A stretch of DNA of 39,067 bases from Acetothermia bacterium UBA7521 (GCA_002479455.1 DLNB01000042.1:1-39067), one strand, 5' to 3'. Shown: positions 16,114-24,834, counted from the first letter of the stretch. Translations and numbers: made by a program. Notes: generated from the sequence alone by a model not told the origin.

Positions 16114-17429
16114 ACCCCTACCTGCCCCATACTCCGGGCGACATCCGGAGCATGCTGGACGCGATCGGCGTATCGGATGTGGACGCTCTGTTCTCGGACA
16201 TCCCCGCCCACGTACAGAGTCGAAACCGACCTCTGGGCCTCTCGGCCCGTGACGATCTGGCCGTACACCGGCACCTGACCACCCTCGCCGAGCGTTCCAC
16301 CGGCCGCGGGCTGATCCCGTTTCTCGGCGGTGGGCTGTACGACCACTTCATTCCGTCCGTAGTCGGGCACATCCTTTCCCGCTCTGAGTTCTTCACCGCC
16401 TACACCCCGTACCAGCCCGAGGTCTCCCAGGGAACCCTCACCTGGATGTTCGAGTACCAAACGATGATCTGTGAGCTGACGGGGATGGAGGTGGCCAACG
16501 CCTCGATGTACGATGGGGCGACCGCCCTCGCCGAAGCGGTGCTCATGGCCCATCGGGCCACGGGAGGGAAAGTCGTGCTCGTCCCTTGCTCGCTCCACCC
16601 CCGCCTCCGCGAGGTCCTCTCCACGTACGCCTGGGGAGCGGGCCTGGCGCTCCACGACGTGCCCTACACGGAGGCAGGCCGACTCGCCCTCGACGGTGTC
16701 CCCGACGGGACGTGCGCCCTCATCGTGCAGCAGCCGAACGCGCTCGGGGTCCTCGAGAACCTTGCCGGGATGAAGGAACGCCTGGGAAAGGCATTCCTCA
16801 TCGCATCTGCAAGCCCAATCCCTCTCGCGGTGATCGAGCCCCCGGGCTTCTTCGGGGCGGACGTGGTGGTGGGCGAGGGGCAGCCGCTCGGGAACCCCCT
16901 GTCGTTTGGTGGCCCCCTCCTTGGGTTCTTCGCCACGCGCATGGAACACCTGCGGCGGATGCCGGGCCGAGTGTCGGGTCAGACCCAGGATGCGGACGGG
17001 AAGACAGGGTACGTGATGACGTTCCAGACACGCGAACAGCACATCCGGCGCGAGGGGGCGACCTCGAACATCTGCACCAACTCCGCCCTGTGCGCCCTGG
17101 CGGCCACGGTGTACCTCGCTGCCTTGGGGCCAGACGGGTTGCGGCGGGTGGCGCTGCTCTCCTACGAGCGGGCCCACGATCTCGCCAGTCGGATCGCAGC
17201 CATCCCCGGGTACAGTCTGCCGTTCAGGGGGCCGTTCTTCCACGAGTTCGTCGTGCGGTGCGCGGATCCCGAACGCGCCGTGCGCAAGCTGCGTCAGGCG
17301 GGGATCGCCGTGCTCCCCCCGAGCTTCCTTCACCCGCTCGGGGTTCACGATGGGTTCATCGTGGCCGTAACCGAGAAGCGCACTCCGGAGGAACTGGACC
17401 GGTTTGTGGTCGCACTGGAGGGGAAATGA
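16110..17429 (+). CDS. gcvPA: Glycine dehydrogenase (decarboxylating) subunit 1
   Basis: A 439-residue alpha subunit of the split P-protein. It begins with the typical PYLPHTPGDIRSMLDAIG and contains FLGGGLYDHFIPSVV, the YTPYQPEVSQGTLTWMFEYQ block and GVVGEGQPLG-like VVGEGQPLGNPLSFGGP. With GcvPB it forms the PLP enzyme that decarboxylates glycine and loads the H protein. The alpha subunit lacks the PLP lysine, as expected. Split P-proteins are common in anaerobes, thermophiles and archaea. The ATG overlaps the gcvH stop. Confidence 0.95.
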   Translation: MNPYLPHTPGDIRSMLDAIGVSDVDALFSDIPAHVQSRNRPLGLSARDDLAVHRHLTTLAERSTGRGLIPFLGGGLYDHFIPSVVGHILSRSEFFTAYTPYQPEVSQGTLTWMFEYQTMICELTGMEVANASMYDGATALAEAVLMAHRATGGKVVLVPCSLHPRLREVLSTYAWGAGLALHDVPYTEAGRLALDGVPDGTCALIVQQPNALGVLENLAGMKERLGKAFLIASASPIPLAVIEPPGFFGADVVVGEGQPLGNPLSFGGPLLGFFATRMEHLRRMPGRVSGQTQDADGKTGYVMTFQTREQHIRREGATSNICTNSALCALAATVYLAALGPDGLRRVALLSYERAHDLASRIAAIPGYSLPFRGPFFHEFVVRCADPERAVRKLRQAGIAVLPPSFLHPLGVHDGFIVAVTEKRTPEELDRFVVALEGK

Positions 17430-18868
17430 GCACAATCTACGACCACGGCGCTCCCGGCCGCCAGGCCGTGGCGCTGCCTCAGTTGGGCAAGGTGGAACAA
17501 GGCCTTCTCGGCGCGATCCCCGCGGATCTGCGGCGACGAGACGGACCCCGTCTGCCCGAGGTGTCGCAGCCCGAACTCGTCCGGCACTACACCGCCCTCT
17601 CCCGGATGAACTACGGAGTGGACACGGGCTTCTATCCCCTGGGTTCGTGCACGATGAAGCACAACCCCAAGCTCCACGAAGACCTCGCCCGGTTGCCCGG
17701 GTTCGCCGACCTTCATCCCCTTCTCCCTCCCGAGGCGTGCCAGGGCGCGCTCGCGCTCCTGTGGGAGACGGCTGAGCACCTGAAGGGAATCACCGGAATG
17801 CCCGGGATCACCCTCCAGCCCGCAGCCGGTGCCCATGGCGAACTCACGGGGATGTTCCTCATCAAGCGGTGGCTCGAGGACCGCGGCGAGTTGGGTAGGC
17901 GGACGAAGATCCTCCTCCCCGACTCCGCCCACGGCACCAACCCCGCATCCGCAGCGATGGTCGGGTTCACGGTCGTCTCCATCCCCTCTGACCGGCGAGG
18001 GATGGTGAATCTGGACGCCCTCCGAGGCGCCCTCGGTTCCGACGTCGCGGGGATCATGCTCACCGTGCCCAACACCCTGGGGATCTTCGAGGAGGACATC
18101 GTCACGATCACAGACCTCGTCCACGACGCGGGGGGGCTCTGTTACTTCGACGGCGCGAACCTCAACGCCTACCTCGGCCGGGCCCGGCCGGGGGACATGG
18201 GGGCGGACGTATTCCACATCAACCTCCACAAGACGTTCTCCACCCCCCACGGCGGCGGCGGCCCCGGCGCGGGCCCAGTGACCGTGTCCGAGGTGCTGGT
18301 TCCATACCTCCCGGTTCCGGAGATCGCGCGGAAGGGCGAAACGTACCATCTAGACTGGGATAGGCCGAAGTCGATCGGTCGGGTTCACCCCTACTTTGGG
18401 AACGTTCTTGTCATCGTGAAGGCCCTCGCCTACATCCTCTCCCTCGGAGACGAGGGAATGCGCGCGGTTTCAGGCGGCGCCGTGCTCGCTGCGAACTACC
18501 TCAAGGCCAAGCTCAAGGGCGCGTACAAGCTTCCCTACGACCAACTCGCCAAGCACGAGTTCGTCCTGTCCGGCGAAGGCATGGGAAACGGAGTGCGCAC
18601 GCTCGACGTCGCGAAACGGCTGATCGATTACGGATTCCACCCCCCGACGATCTACTTCCCGCTCATCGTCAAGGAAGCCCTGATGATCGAGCCCACCGAG
18701 ACCGAGCCGCGGGAGACCCTCGATACATTCGCCGAGGCGCTGCTCTCCATCGCGGCAGAGGCCCGGGAGCACCCGGAGCTGCTCCGAGAGGCACCCCATG
18801 AGACCCCGGTGCGCCGGCTCGACGAAGCACGGGCGGTGCGGGAGCCCCGACTGAAGCTGGATTTCTGA
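17426..18868 (+). CDS. gcvPB: Glycine dehydrogenase (decarboxylating) subunit 2
   Basis: A 480-residue beta subunit with the PLP-binding lysine Lys269 in HINLHKTFSTPHGGGGPG. Other family blocks are GFYPLGSCTMKHNPK, LPDSAHGTNPASAAM and SGEGMGNGVRTLDVAKRL. It completes the glycine decarboxylase. The ATG at 17426 overlaps the gcvPA stop (ATGA); a longer in-frame reading inside gcvPA is rejected. No gcvT, lpd or lipoate-synthesis gene is in the window, so the T and L proteins must be encoded elsewhere. It converges on the EamA gene with 34 bases between them. Confidence 0.96.
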   Translation: MSTIYDHGAPGRQAVALPQLGKVEQGLLGAIPADLRRRDGPRLPEVSQPELVRHYTALSRMNYGVDTGFYPLGSCTMKHNPKLHEDLARLPGFADLHPLLPPEACQGALALLWETAEHLKGITGMPGITLQPAAGAHGELTGMFLIKRWLEDRGELGRRTKILLPDSAHGTNPASAAMVGFTVVSIPSDRRGMVNLDALRGALGSDVAGIMLTVPNTLGIFEEDIVTITDLVHDAGGLCYFDGANLNAYLGRARPGDMGADVFHINLHKTFSTPHGGGGPGAGPVTVSEVLVPYLPVPEIARKGETYHLDWDRPKSIGRVHPYFGNVLVIVKALAYILSLGDEGMRAVSGGAVLAANYLKAKLKGAYKLPYDQLAKHEFVLSGEGMGNGVRTLDVAKRLIDYGFHPPTIYFPLIVKEALMIEPTETEPRETLDTFAEALLSIAAEAREHPELLREAPHETPVRRLDEARAVREPRLKLDF

Positions 18869-18902
18869 CGCCCCGATCCGGCGGCAACGGCGGGGGATCC
18901 CT

Positions 18903-19826
18903 TCACCCAACGCGGCTTCGAACGGTGGGGGTAGGCCGGGGGATGCAGAGTTGGACGAGGAGCATTCCCACTCCGGCCAGGGCTAGGCCGACGATTTCCC
19001 GGCCGGCGAGCCTCTCTCCGAGGGCGACCCAGGCGAGGATCGGGATCTGGATGAGCATCGTGTTGTTGATCACGCTCGATTCGCTTGCGGGCAGGGTTCG
19101 CAAGCTGTAGTTCCAGAGGGTGAACGCCACCGCCGTGTTCACCACGGCGAGCCAGCCCACGATCGCCCAGTGGACGGCGCCCAACGGGGGAAGCCCCTGG
19201 ATCGGAATACCGACGCCCAGCAGCAGAATGCTCCCGATTCCCATGCTGATCGTCGTCACCATGAGGGGTGAAAGGTCGCCCCGCCGATTCACGTGCCGAC
19301 CGAGGACCGAGGAGAGGGCGTTGGCCAGCAGGCCCAGAGCTCCCACACCCAGCCCCACCGCCTGCGCCGAGGCGAGCTGCAACGGGTAGAAGTAGGTCCC
19401 CGTTCCGACGAAGGCGATGACGATGCCGAGCCACTGACCGCCTGTCGGTCGCTCGCCGAGGAGCCGCGCACCGAGGAGAGCCACGGTGAGAGGAGAAAGC
19501 CCCAGAATGAGGTTGAGGGTGGCCGCGGGGAGGAGGGACAGGGCCACGAACTGCGCCCCCTGGGTCACAGCGTAAAACAAGACCCCCAGTCCCACCAGTT
19601 CAGCCCACGCTCGCCGGGACAGGTGCGGGAGCCCGGCCCGGCGGAAGCTGACGATCCCGACCAGACAGACAGCGGCCATCCCGTAGCGAAGCCCGGCGAA
19701 CGCAAGCGGGGGAATGTCGCGGAGGCCGATCTTGATCAGCACCCACGAGGTGGACCACAGAAAGGTCACCCCGAGCGCGGAAAGGACGGCCCGGGTATGA
19801 GCGGATGAGCTCCGCGCAAACGGCAC
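18903..19826 (-). CDS. EamA/DMT-family membrane transporter
   Basis: A 307-residue protein with ten predicted membrane helices in two homologous EamA halves. The first half includes FLWSTSWVLIKIGLRDIPPL and the second LLANALSSVLGRHVNR, each ending in the Pro/Gly-rich helices usual for drug/metabolite transporters (for example LGERLAGREIVGLALAGVGM). Substrates range from amino acids and metabolites to nucleosides and cannot be deduced. It is the last gene of the minus-strand trkA-trkH-glmM string, with two bases between it and glmM; that position probably reflects operon packing more than shared function. Confidence 0.88.
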   Translation of the reverse strand: MPFARSSSAHTRAVLSALGVTFLWSTSWVLIKIGLRDIPPLAFAGLRYGMAAVCLVGIVSFRRAGLPHLSRRAWAELVGLGVLFYAVTQGAQFVALSLLPAATLNLILGLSPLTVALLGARLLGERPTGGQWLGIVIAFVGTGTYFYPLQLASAQAVGLGVGALGLLANALSSVLGRHVNRRGDLSPLMVTTISMGIGSILLLGVGIPIQGLPPLGAVHWAIVGWLAVVNTAVAFTLWNYSLRTLPASESSVINNTMLIQIPILAWVALGERLAGREIVGLALAGVGMLLVQLCIPRPTPTVRSRVG

Positions 19827-19828
19827 GG

Positions 19829-21139
19829 CTAGCCGCGGAACCGGTCCAGCGCCCTGGTCACCATGGCCACAGCGCGGCGTAGCGCGGCCTCGTCCGGCCC
19901 TTCCGCGAACACCCGGACCACCGGCTGGGTGCCCGAAGGGCGGACGATGAGCCGACCTCGGCCGACCAGTTCCCGCTCAGCTTCCCCGATCGCCTTCTGC
20001 ACGCCCGGGCTGCCCAGCGCCGCGTCCCGGTCCCATACCGGAATGTCGTCCCGCACCTGGGGATGAACGGGAACCGGGGCCACGAGTTGCCCCAGGGATA
20101 CCCCCGCCCGCCGCAAGGTTTGCAGCACGAGGAGGGCGGTGAGGATCCCGTCTCCGGTTGGTGCATGGCGACCGAACACGATGTGCCCGGAGGGTTCGCC
20201 CCCCAGTTCGATCCGCTCCCCGCGCATTGCCAGCGACACGCTGCGGTCTCCCACGGGGACGCGGAGGACGCGGAACCCCCGTTCGAGAAGGTGGCGTTCA
20301 GCACCCGCGTTCGCGAGCACGGTGAGCACCACGGCCGGCGACGCGAGCTCCCGCCAGCCCCACAGGAGGGGGGCCACGGCGGCGATCAACCGATCCCCTT
20401 CCACAACCTGCCCGTGATCATCCACACACATGACCCGGTCGCCATCGCCATCGAACGCGATCCCTAGGTCGGCTTTCTCCTCCTGCACCACCTGCTGCAG
20501 CGGAGCGAGGGCGGCGGCGCCGGTCGCGTTGATGCGTTCCCCATCCGGCTCTGCTCCAACAAGGGTCAGCTTCGCCCCGAGGTCGTTGAACAGATCCGGG
20601 GCGATCCCGGCCGTCGCGCCGTAGGCGCAGTCGAGCGCGATCCGCATCCCGGTGAGGGAGAGACCCGGGACCGCGGCCTGCAGAAAAGCGCGGTACGCTT
20701 CCCCTGCGTCCGGCAAGGGAGCGATCCGCCCGCGACGCCCGATCGGCGCCGGGCTGTGGAAGCATGCCTCCACCGCCTCTTCCTCCTCAGAAGACAGCTT
20801 TTGTCCCTGCCGATCGTAAAACTTGATCCCGTTGTCCTGGGGCGGGTTGTGGGAAGCCGAGACCACTGCCCCGAGGTCGTATCCCTGGCGGCGGACAAGA
20901 ACCGACACCGCCGGCGAAGGCAGGACCCCAGCGCACATCACGTCCACCCCAGCGTCAGCGAGGCCCATCGCACACGCTCGCTCCAGCTCGGGGCCGGAGA
21001 CCCGCGTGTCGCGGGCGAGGAACGCGGTGCGCGCCCCGAGCGCCCGGCCGGCAGCCCTTCCCAACCGTCGCGCCAGCTCCGCGGTGAGGTCCACACCGGC
21101 CACGCCCCGCACCCCATCCGTCCCGAACAGTTGGGGCAT
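19829..21139 (-). CDS. glmM: Phosphoglucosamine mutase
   Basis: A 436-residue alpha-D-phosphohexomutase. It starts with LFGTDGVRGVAG. The phosphoserine loop is VVSASHNPPQDNG (Ser96), the metal loop FDGDGDR (230-235), the sugar-specificity loop GGEPSGHIVFG and the phosphate-binding loop RPSGTQPVVRVFAEG. The FGTDGVRG start and GEPSGHIV favour GlmM over phosphomannomutase. It converts glucosamine-6-phosphate to glucosamine-1-phosphate for peptidoglycan and lipopolysaccharide precursors. It starts four bases after the trkH stop. Confidence 0.92.
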   Translation of the reverse strand: MPQLFGTDGVRGVAGVDLTAELARRLGRAAGRALGARTAFLARDTRVSGPELERACAMGLADAGVDVMCAGVLPSPAVSVLVRRQGYDLGAVVSASHNPPQDNGIKFYDRQGQKLSSEEEEAVEACFHSPAPIGRRGRIAPLPDAGEAYRAFLQAAVPGLSLTGMRIALDCAYGATAGIAPDLFNDLGAKLTLVGAEPDGERINATGAAALAPLQQVVQEEKADLGIAFDGDGDRVMCVDDHGQVVEGDRLIAAVAPLLWGWRELASPAVVLTVLANAGAERHLLERGFRVLRVPVGDRSVSLAMRGERIELGGEPSGHIVFGRHAPTGDGILTALLVLQTLRRAGVSLGQLVAPVPVHPQVRDDIPVWDRDAALGSPGVQKAIGEAERELVGRGRLIVRPSGTQPVVRVFAEGPDEAALRRAVAMVTRALDRFRG

Positions 21140-21143
21140 TCGT

Positions 21144-22616
21144 TCAGTCCCGAACGAAGATGAGCCCTCGGAGGAGCATCAGCACAGGGATGATCTCCAA
21201 CCGGCCCACCCACATGTTGAAGCTGAGGATGAGCTTGGCCGCCGTCGGCATGGTGGGGCGGGTGATCCCCACCGACAGCCCGACGTTTCCCTGCGCCGAG
21301 GCGACCTCGAACAGGAGATCGATCAGCCGCGCGTCGGGGGAGACGAACCAGGTGAGAAGGAGCGTTCCCAGGAGGAGGAAGAACAGCCACAGCGTGGCCA
21401 GCACAGCGGCCTCGCCAAGCCGGCGGAACGCTACCGATTCCGACAGGGTCTGATTCCCAAGACGGAGGGGAATCAACGCATCCGGCGAGCGCGCCAGCCG
21501 CTTGAGCTGCCAGCCGGCGCCGCGCACCAGAAGCAGGAACCGCATCACCTTGATCCCCCCCGCGGTGGACCCCGCAGCCCCTCCGATCACCATCCCCACA
21601 ACGAGAAGCAGCTTCGCCGCATCGGACAAGATCGCCGGATCCGACGTCTGGAACCCTGTGCAAGTCAAGGCCGAGATGAACTGGAACGCTCCGTTGCGGA
21701 ACGCCGCATCCGCCGGCACCCGACCCCACTGGCTGAGCGCGAGAAGGACCGTTCCGCCGGCGAGCAGCAGCAGGAGCGCCCGTGTTTGAACGTCGGAAAC
21801 AAGGGTCCGCGGTCCGTGCTGCAACGCGTGGTAGTGCACCACAAAGCTGATCGCCCCTGCGATCATGACGAAGACCGTCACGAGCTCGATGGCGAGAGAG
21901 CGATAGTGCCCGATGGACTCCGGCCAGATCGAGAACCCGCCCGTGGCGACACCGGTCATCGCATGGTTGAGGGCGTCCCACAACGGCATCCCCGCTCCCC
22001 ACAGGCCGGCCACGGCAAGGAACGTGTAGAGCAAGAAAATCCACCACATCGTGCGCACGGTGGAGAGAACCGACGGATGGATCTTCTCCCCCCTCGCTTC
22101 GGAAAAGTAGAGGTTGGCCGCGGTCATCCCCGGTCCCGCGATGAGGGTGATCATGAGCACGATCACCCCCATTCCTCCCACCCACTCCATGAGCGATCTC
22201 CACCATTGGAGCGTTCGCGGGAGAAGGTCCGGCCGAAGGGACATCGAGAGGCCGGTCCCGGTGAACCCGGAGACGCTTTCAAAGAACGCGGTTGCTGGAT
22301 CGGCGTAGGGCACACCCCCGTCCTGTCCTGCGGACACGAGGATCAATGGAAGCGCACCCAGCGCGGCCACGACGAGCCAGCCCACCGCGGCTACGGTGAG
22401 GCCGTGCTTGAGGCGGGCCTCGCCCGCCCGGCGGAACGGAAGATAGAGAAGGGCCCACACGGCAAGGGAGGCGAGGGCCGTCCAGCCCAGCGGCCACAGG
22501 ACCTGGCTTTCCCTGAACGCGACTGCAACAGGGAACGAACAGAGCGCCATCACCCCCACCACGGGGGCAAGCAGTCCTACGTCCCGCAGGACAATCCGCA
22601 GATCCTTGGTGCCCAT
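21144..22616 (-). CDS. trkH: TrkH/KtrB-type potassium uptake membrane subunit
   Basis: A 490-residue polytopic protein with the four M1-P-M2 repeats of the Trk/Ktr family. Filter loops are recognisable as SVSGFTGTGLS, AMTGVATGGFS, SALTCTGFQTSD and SAQGNVGLSVG, and the third-repeat gating loop as GGAAGSTAGGIKVMR. It conducts K+ (or Na+-coupled K+) inward, gated by the cytoplasmic TrkA ring. The length with an extra N-terminal helix pair fits TrkH better than KtrB. The gene begins four bases after the trkA stop, making a trkA-trkH pair. Confidence 0.95.
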   Translation of the reverse strand: MGTKDLRIVLRDVGLLAPVVGVMALCSFPVAVAFRESQVLWPLGWTALASLAVWALLYLPFRRAGEARLKHGLTVAAVGWLVVAALGALPLILVSAGQDGGVPYADPATAFFESVSGFTGTGLSMSLRPDLLPRTLQWWRSLMEWVGGMGVIVLMITLIAGPGMTAANLYFSEARGEKIHPSVLSTVRTMWWIFLLYTFLAVAGLWGAGMPLWDALNHAMTGVATGGFSIWPESIGHYRSLAIELVTVFVMIAGAISFVVHYHALQHGPRTLVSDVQTRALLLLLAGGTVLLALSQWGRVPADAAFRNGAFQFISALTCTGFQTSDPAILSDAAKLLLVVGMVIGGAAGSTAGGIKVMRFLLLVRGAGWQLKRLARSPDALIPLRLGNQTLSESVAFRRLGEAAVLATLWLFFLLLGTLLLTWFVSPDARLIDLLFEVASAQGNVGLSVGITRPTMPTAAKLILSFNMWVGRLEIIPVLMLLRGLIFVRD

Positions 22617-22620
22617 CGGT

Positions 22621-23283
22621 CTAGCCGGTGAGCTGCTCGATGGCGGACTGGGAGACGTGGCCCTTCGTGAACACGGTCACGTTGTCCCCCGCCCGAATCA
22701 CCGTGCTGCCCGAGGGGATGACGAGGTCCCCATCCCGCTCGACCGCCGCGATGAGGAGCCCATCAGGGATCAGGTTCTCCTTCCCCGCCTCGCGGAGGGT
22801 GAGGTCCACGAGAGGAGAGGCAGCGGTGATCGTGATCCGGAACACCTGCGCCCCCCCGGGCAAGGCGACGAGGTCGCGAACGTGGGGGTGCCAGGCGGAG
22901 TGGTACAGGTAACCGGCGACGATGACGTCGGGGTTCTCCATCACGTGAGCGCCCAGACGCCTGAACAGGTCCGCGTGTTCGGGGTTGTTGACCACCGAGA
23001 CGATGGTCGGCACCCCGAGGTCGCCCGCCGCCGCGATGACCATGAGGTTCGTGGCGTCGTCGTGCGTGGTGGCGATGAGGGCGTCGGCCCGCTCCGCTCC
23101 CGCCTCGCGGAGGATGTCCGCTGACGCGGCATCGGCGTTGAACACGAGCACATCGTACCGGCGGATGATCGTCTCGGCCTTCTTCGAATCGCGCTCGATG
23201 ACGGCCACGTTGTGACGGTCGCGCACCGCGAGGTCGATGATCGCCGAGCCGATGCCCCCCGCACCCACGACGATCAGATACAT
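22621..23283 (-). CDS. trkA: TrkA/KtrA-type potassium channel regulator (RCK domain)
   Basis: A 220-residue single-unit RCK protein. The Rossmann N-domain has MYLIVVGAGGIGSAI with the ribose-binding acid in VIERD, and the TrkA_C domain spans about 140-220 (EAGKENLIPDGLLIAAVERDG). It binds NAD(H) or ATP/ADP and gates the membrane subunit. Its size equals KtrA; the E. coli TrkA is a tandem of two such units. ATG 23283 is chosen because the Rossmann strand begins there and a promoter-like TACTAT lies just upstream; an upstream in-frame extension lies opposite trmY and is rejected. Confidence 0.94.
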   Translation of the reverse strand: MYLIVVGAGGIGSAIIDLAVRDRHNVAVIERDSKKAETIIRRYDVLVFNADAASADILREAGAERADALIATTHDDATNLMVIAAAGDLGVPTIVSVVNNPEHADLFRRLGAHVMENPDVIVAGYLYHSAWHPHVRDLVALPGGAQVFRITITAASPLVDLTLREAGKENLIPDGLLIAAVERDGDLVIPSGSTVIRAGDNVTVFTKGHVSQSAIEQLTG

Positions 23284-23291
23284 AGAAACGA

Positions 23292-23321
23292 ATAGTACCG
23301 CTCGACGTTCCGGTGGTCCAA
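23292..23321 (-). promoter_or_regulatory. Candidate promoter of trkA-trkH-glmM-EamA
   Basis: On the minus strand, TTGGAC (23321-23316) and TACTAT (23297-23292) are separated by 18 bases. The predicted start of transcription falls within about two bases of the trkA ATG (23283), and no Shine-Dalgarno sequence precedes it. Confidence 0.45.
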
Positions 23322-23329
23322 CCTCGTCC

Positions 23330-23358
23330 TTGGCGTTCTGGAGCGGGTCCGTTAGCAT
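23330..23358 (+). promoter_or_regulatory. Candidate promoter of trmY operon
   Basis: TTGGCG (23330-23335) and TAGCAT (23353-23358) are separated by 17 bases. The -10 hexamer ends six bases before the GTG start of trmY, a leaderless arrangement; an intervening G-run could also serve as a weak ribosome site. The promoter is back-to-back with that of trkA. Confidence 0.4.
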
Positions 23359-23364
23359 GGGGGG

Positions 23365-23952
23365 GTGCGGACGTTCGTGATGGTCAGCCACACCGTGCCC
23401 CTCGAGGGCGAGTTCTCCTTGTCCGATCTGCCGGGTGGGGCAGGCCGTCTCGACGTGGCGTGCCGCGCGGCGAACGACGCGTTCCTCGTGTCCCACGGGA
23501 TCCGCAAGGAGGTGGCGCTCCACCTGGTGGTTGGGGACCAGATCACGATCAGCCTGTGGGGTCTGCGGTTGCGGCGCCTCAACCCGGACGAGCGGTCCAC
23601 CGGGGCCCTGTTTCGCGAGGCGTTGCGAGCGGGCCGCGATCTCCCCGTCGGGGAAGAGCGGCCGTCCACCCCGGGGATCACCGTGCGCCGCATCGGGCTC
23701 GCGGGGCTCCTGGACGACCTCCGCACCGCGGGGAGCGCGCCGGTGGTCCTCGACGAGGGGGGGGATCCGCTGCGTACAGAACCCATTCCCGAACAACCCG
23801 CATTCATCCTCTCCGATCACCAGAACTTCACGCCTGCCGAGCACACCCTCCTCGCCGGCCTGCCCCGCGTTTCCGTCGGGCCACGGGTGCTCCAGGGACA
23901 CCAGTGCATCACGCTCGTCCACAACGAGCTCGATCTACGGGAGGCAGGATGA
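23365..23952 (+). CDS. trmY: TrmY-type tRNA (pseudouridine54-N1)-methyltransferase
   Basis: A 195-residue SPOUT-fold protein matching TrmY (DUF358/COG1901) throughout: FVMVSHTVPLEGEFSLSDLP, GGAGRLDVACRAANDAFLVS, HGIRKEVALHL, LNPDERSTGALFREAL, PGITVRRIG, the SAM-knot region ILSDHQNFTPAEHTLL and the C-terminal GHQCITLVHNELDLRE. TrmY methylates N1 of pseudouridine 54 in the T loop of archaeal tRNAs. It is characteristic of archaea and only scattered in bacteria, so its target here is uncertain. It is the first gene of a plus-strand operon with a DUF2007 gene, pcm and a threonine aldolase gene. Confidence 0.9.
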   Translation: MRTFVMVSHTVPLEGEFSLSDLPGGAGRLDVACRAANDAFLVSHGIRKEVALHLVVGDQITISLWGLRLRRLNPDERSTGALFREALRAGRDLPVGEERPSTPGITVRRIGLAGLLDDLRTAGSAPVVLDEGGDPLRTEPIPEQPAFILSDHQNFTPAEHTLLAGLPRVSVGPRVLQGHQCITLVHNELDLREAG

Positions 23953-24203
23953 ACGATTGGGAGGTGCTGACCACGACCATCGGCGAGCCCCAAGCGCAGC
24001 TCGTGGCGAGCTTTCTGCGGGGGGAAGGCATCCCTATCCAGTTCAGAAGCCACGTTCCACCGTCGGTGTACCCGTTCACGGTGAACGGGCTGGCCGAGGT
24101 GCAGATCCTCGTGCCGGCAGCGGACCTCGCCCGAGCCCAGGAGGCGCTGGCCGCGTTCGAGGCGGGAGGGGAGGACGACCACGGGGAGCACGCCACCCTC
24201 TGA
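23949..24203 (+). CDS. DUF2007 (putative signal-transducing) protein
   Basis: An 84-residue protein of the DUF2007 family: it begins with WEVLTTTIGEPQAQLVASFL, continues with REGIPIQFRS-like GEGIPIQFRS, and ends with GLAEVQILVPAADLARAQEAL, the usual beta-alpha-beta plus final helix of this small domain. The function of DUF2007 is not established; it resembles PII/ACT-like ligand-binding folds. The ATG overlaps the trmY stop (ATGA). Confidence 0.85.
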   Translation: MNDWEVLTTTIGEPQAQLVASFLRGEGIPIQFRSHVPPSVYPFTVNGLAEVQILVPAADLARAQEALAAFEAGGEDDHGEHATL

Positions 24204-24237
24204 ACCGGACCGCGCGCGGGAAGCCCTCCTCCACGGG

Positions 24238-24834
24238 TTGCGGGAGCTGGGAATCCACGACGACCGCGTGCTCGCCGCCCTGTGCCGCGTGCCGCGGCAC
24301 AGGTTCGTCCCGCCCCAACTCCGCCCCTACGCCTACGAGGACCGCCCGCTTCCGATCGGACACGATCAGACCATCTCCCAGCCGTACATCGTGGCCCTGT
24401 CCACCGAAGCCCTCGCCCTGACACCAACGGGCCGCGTGCTTGAGATCGGCACCGGGTCTGGCTACCAGACCGCGGTCCTCGCCGAGCTGGCAGGCGCGGT
24501 GTGCACCGTGGAGCGGCTCCCCGAGCTCTCCGCTTCGGCCCAAGAGAGGCTGGGGTCGCTTGGCTACAGCAACATCCGGTTCCGCGTCGGCGACGGAACG
24601 CGGGGCTGGCCGGACGAGTCGCCGTTCGACGCAATCCTCGTCACGGCGGGAGCACCTCGGGTTCCGGAAGGGCTCCTCGCCCAGCTCGCGCCCCAGGGCC
24701 GGCTGGTGATCCCGGTGGGCGGGCGGTTCAACCAGGAGCTGCTTCTCGTCCGCCGCGACGGAGAACACCTCGTGCACGAGCGCCTCTGCCCGTGTACGTT
24801 CGTCCCCCTGATCGGGGAGGAGGGCTGGACATGA
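24238..24834 (+). CDS. pcm: Protein-L-isoaspartate O-methyltransferase
   Basis: The product is a Pcm enzyme: VPRHRFVPPQLRPYAYEDRPLPIGHDQTISQPYI, then the SAM-binding motif VLEIGTGSGYQTAVLAEL, FDAILVTAGAPRVPEGLL and LVIPVGG are all diagnostic when read in segments. It methylates isoaspartyl residues in aged proteins to start their repair. The start is uncertain: homology-like sequence (EPDRAREALLHG) extends 13 residues before the TTG at 24238, yet no ATG, GTG or TTG occurs in frame for over 100 bases upstream. Either a non-standard start is used or a small indel is present. Its stop overlaps the next ATG. Confidence 0.92.
   Translation: MRELGIHDDRVLAALCRVPRHRFVPPQLRPYAYEDRPLPIGHDQTISQPYIVALSTEALALTPTGRVLEIGTGSGYQTAVLAELAGAVCTVERLPELSASAQERLGSLGYSNIRFRVGDGTRGWPDESPFDAILVTAGAPRVPEGLLAQLAPQGRLVIPVGGRFNQELLLVRRDGEHLVHERLCPCTFVPLIGEEGWT

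Noticed and set aside
15813..17435. A 540-codon minus-strand open frame opposite gcvH and gcvPA
   Set aside because: It is antisense to genes with diagnostic glycine cleavage motifs.
20823..22631. A 602-codon open frame on the plus strand opposite glmM and trkH
   Set aside because: Its translation is low-complexity Arg/Pro/Glu/His-rich and it lies wholly opposite two genes with clear catalytic and channel motifs; it is a high-GC antisense shadow.
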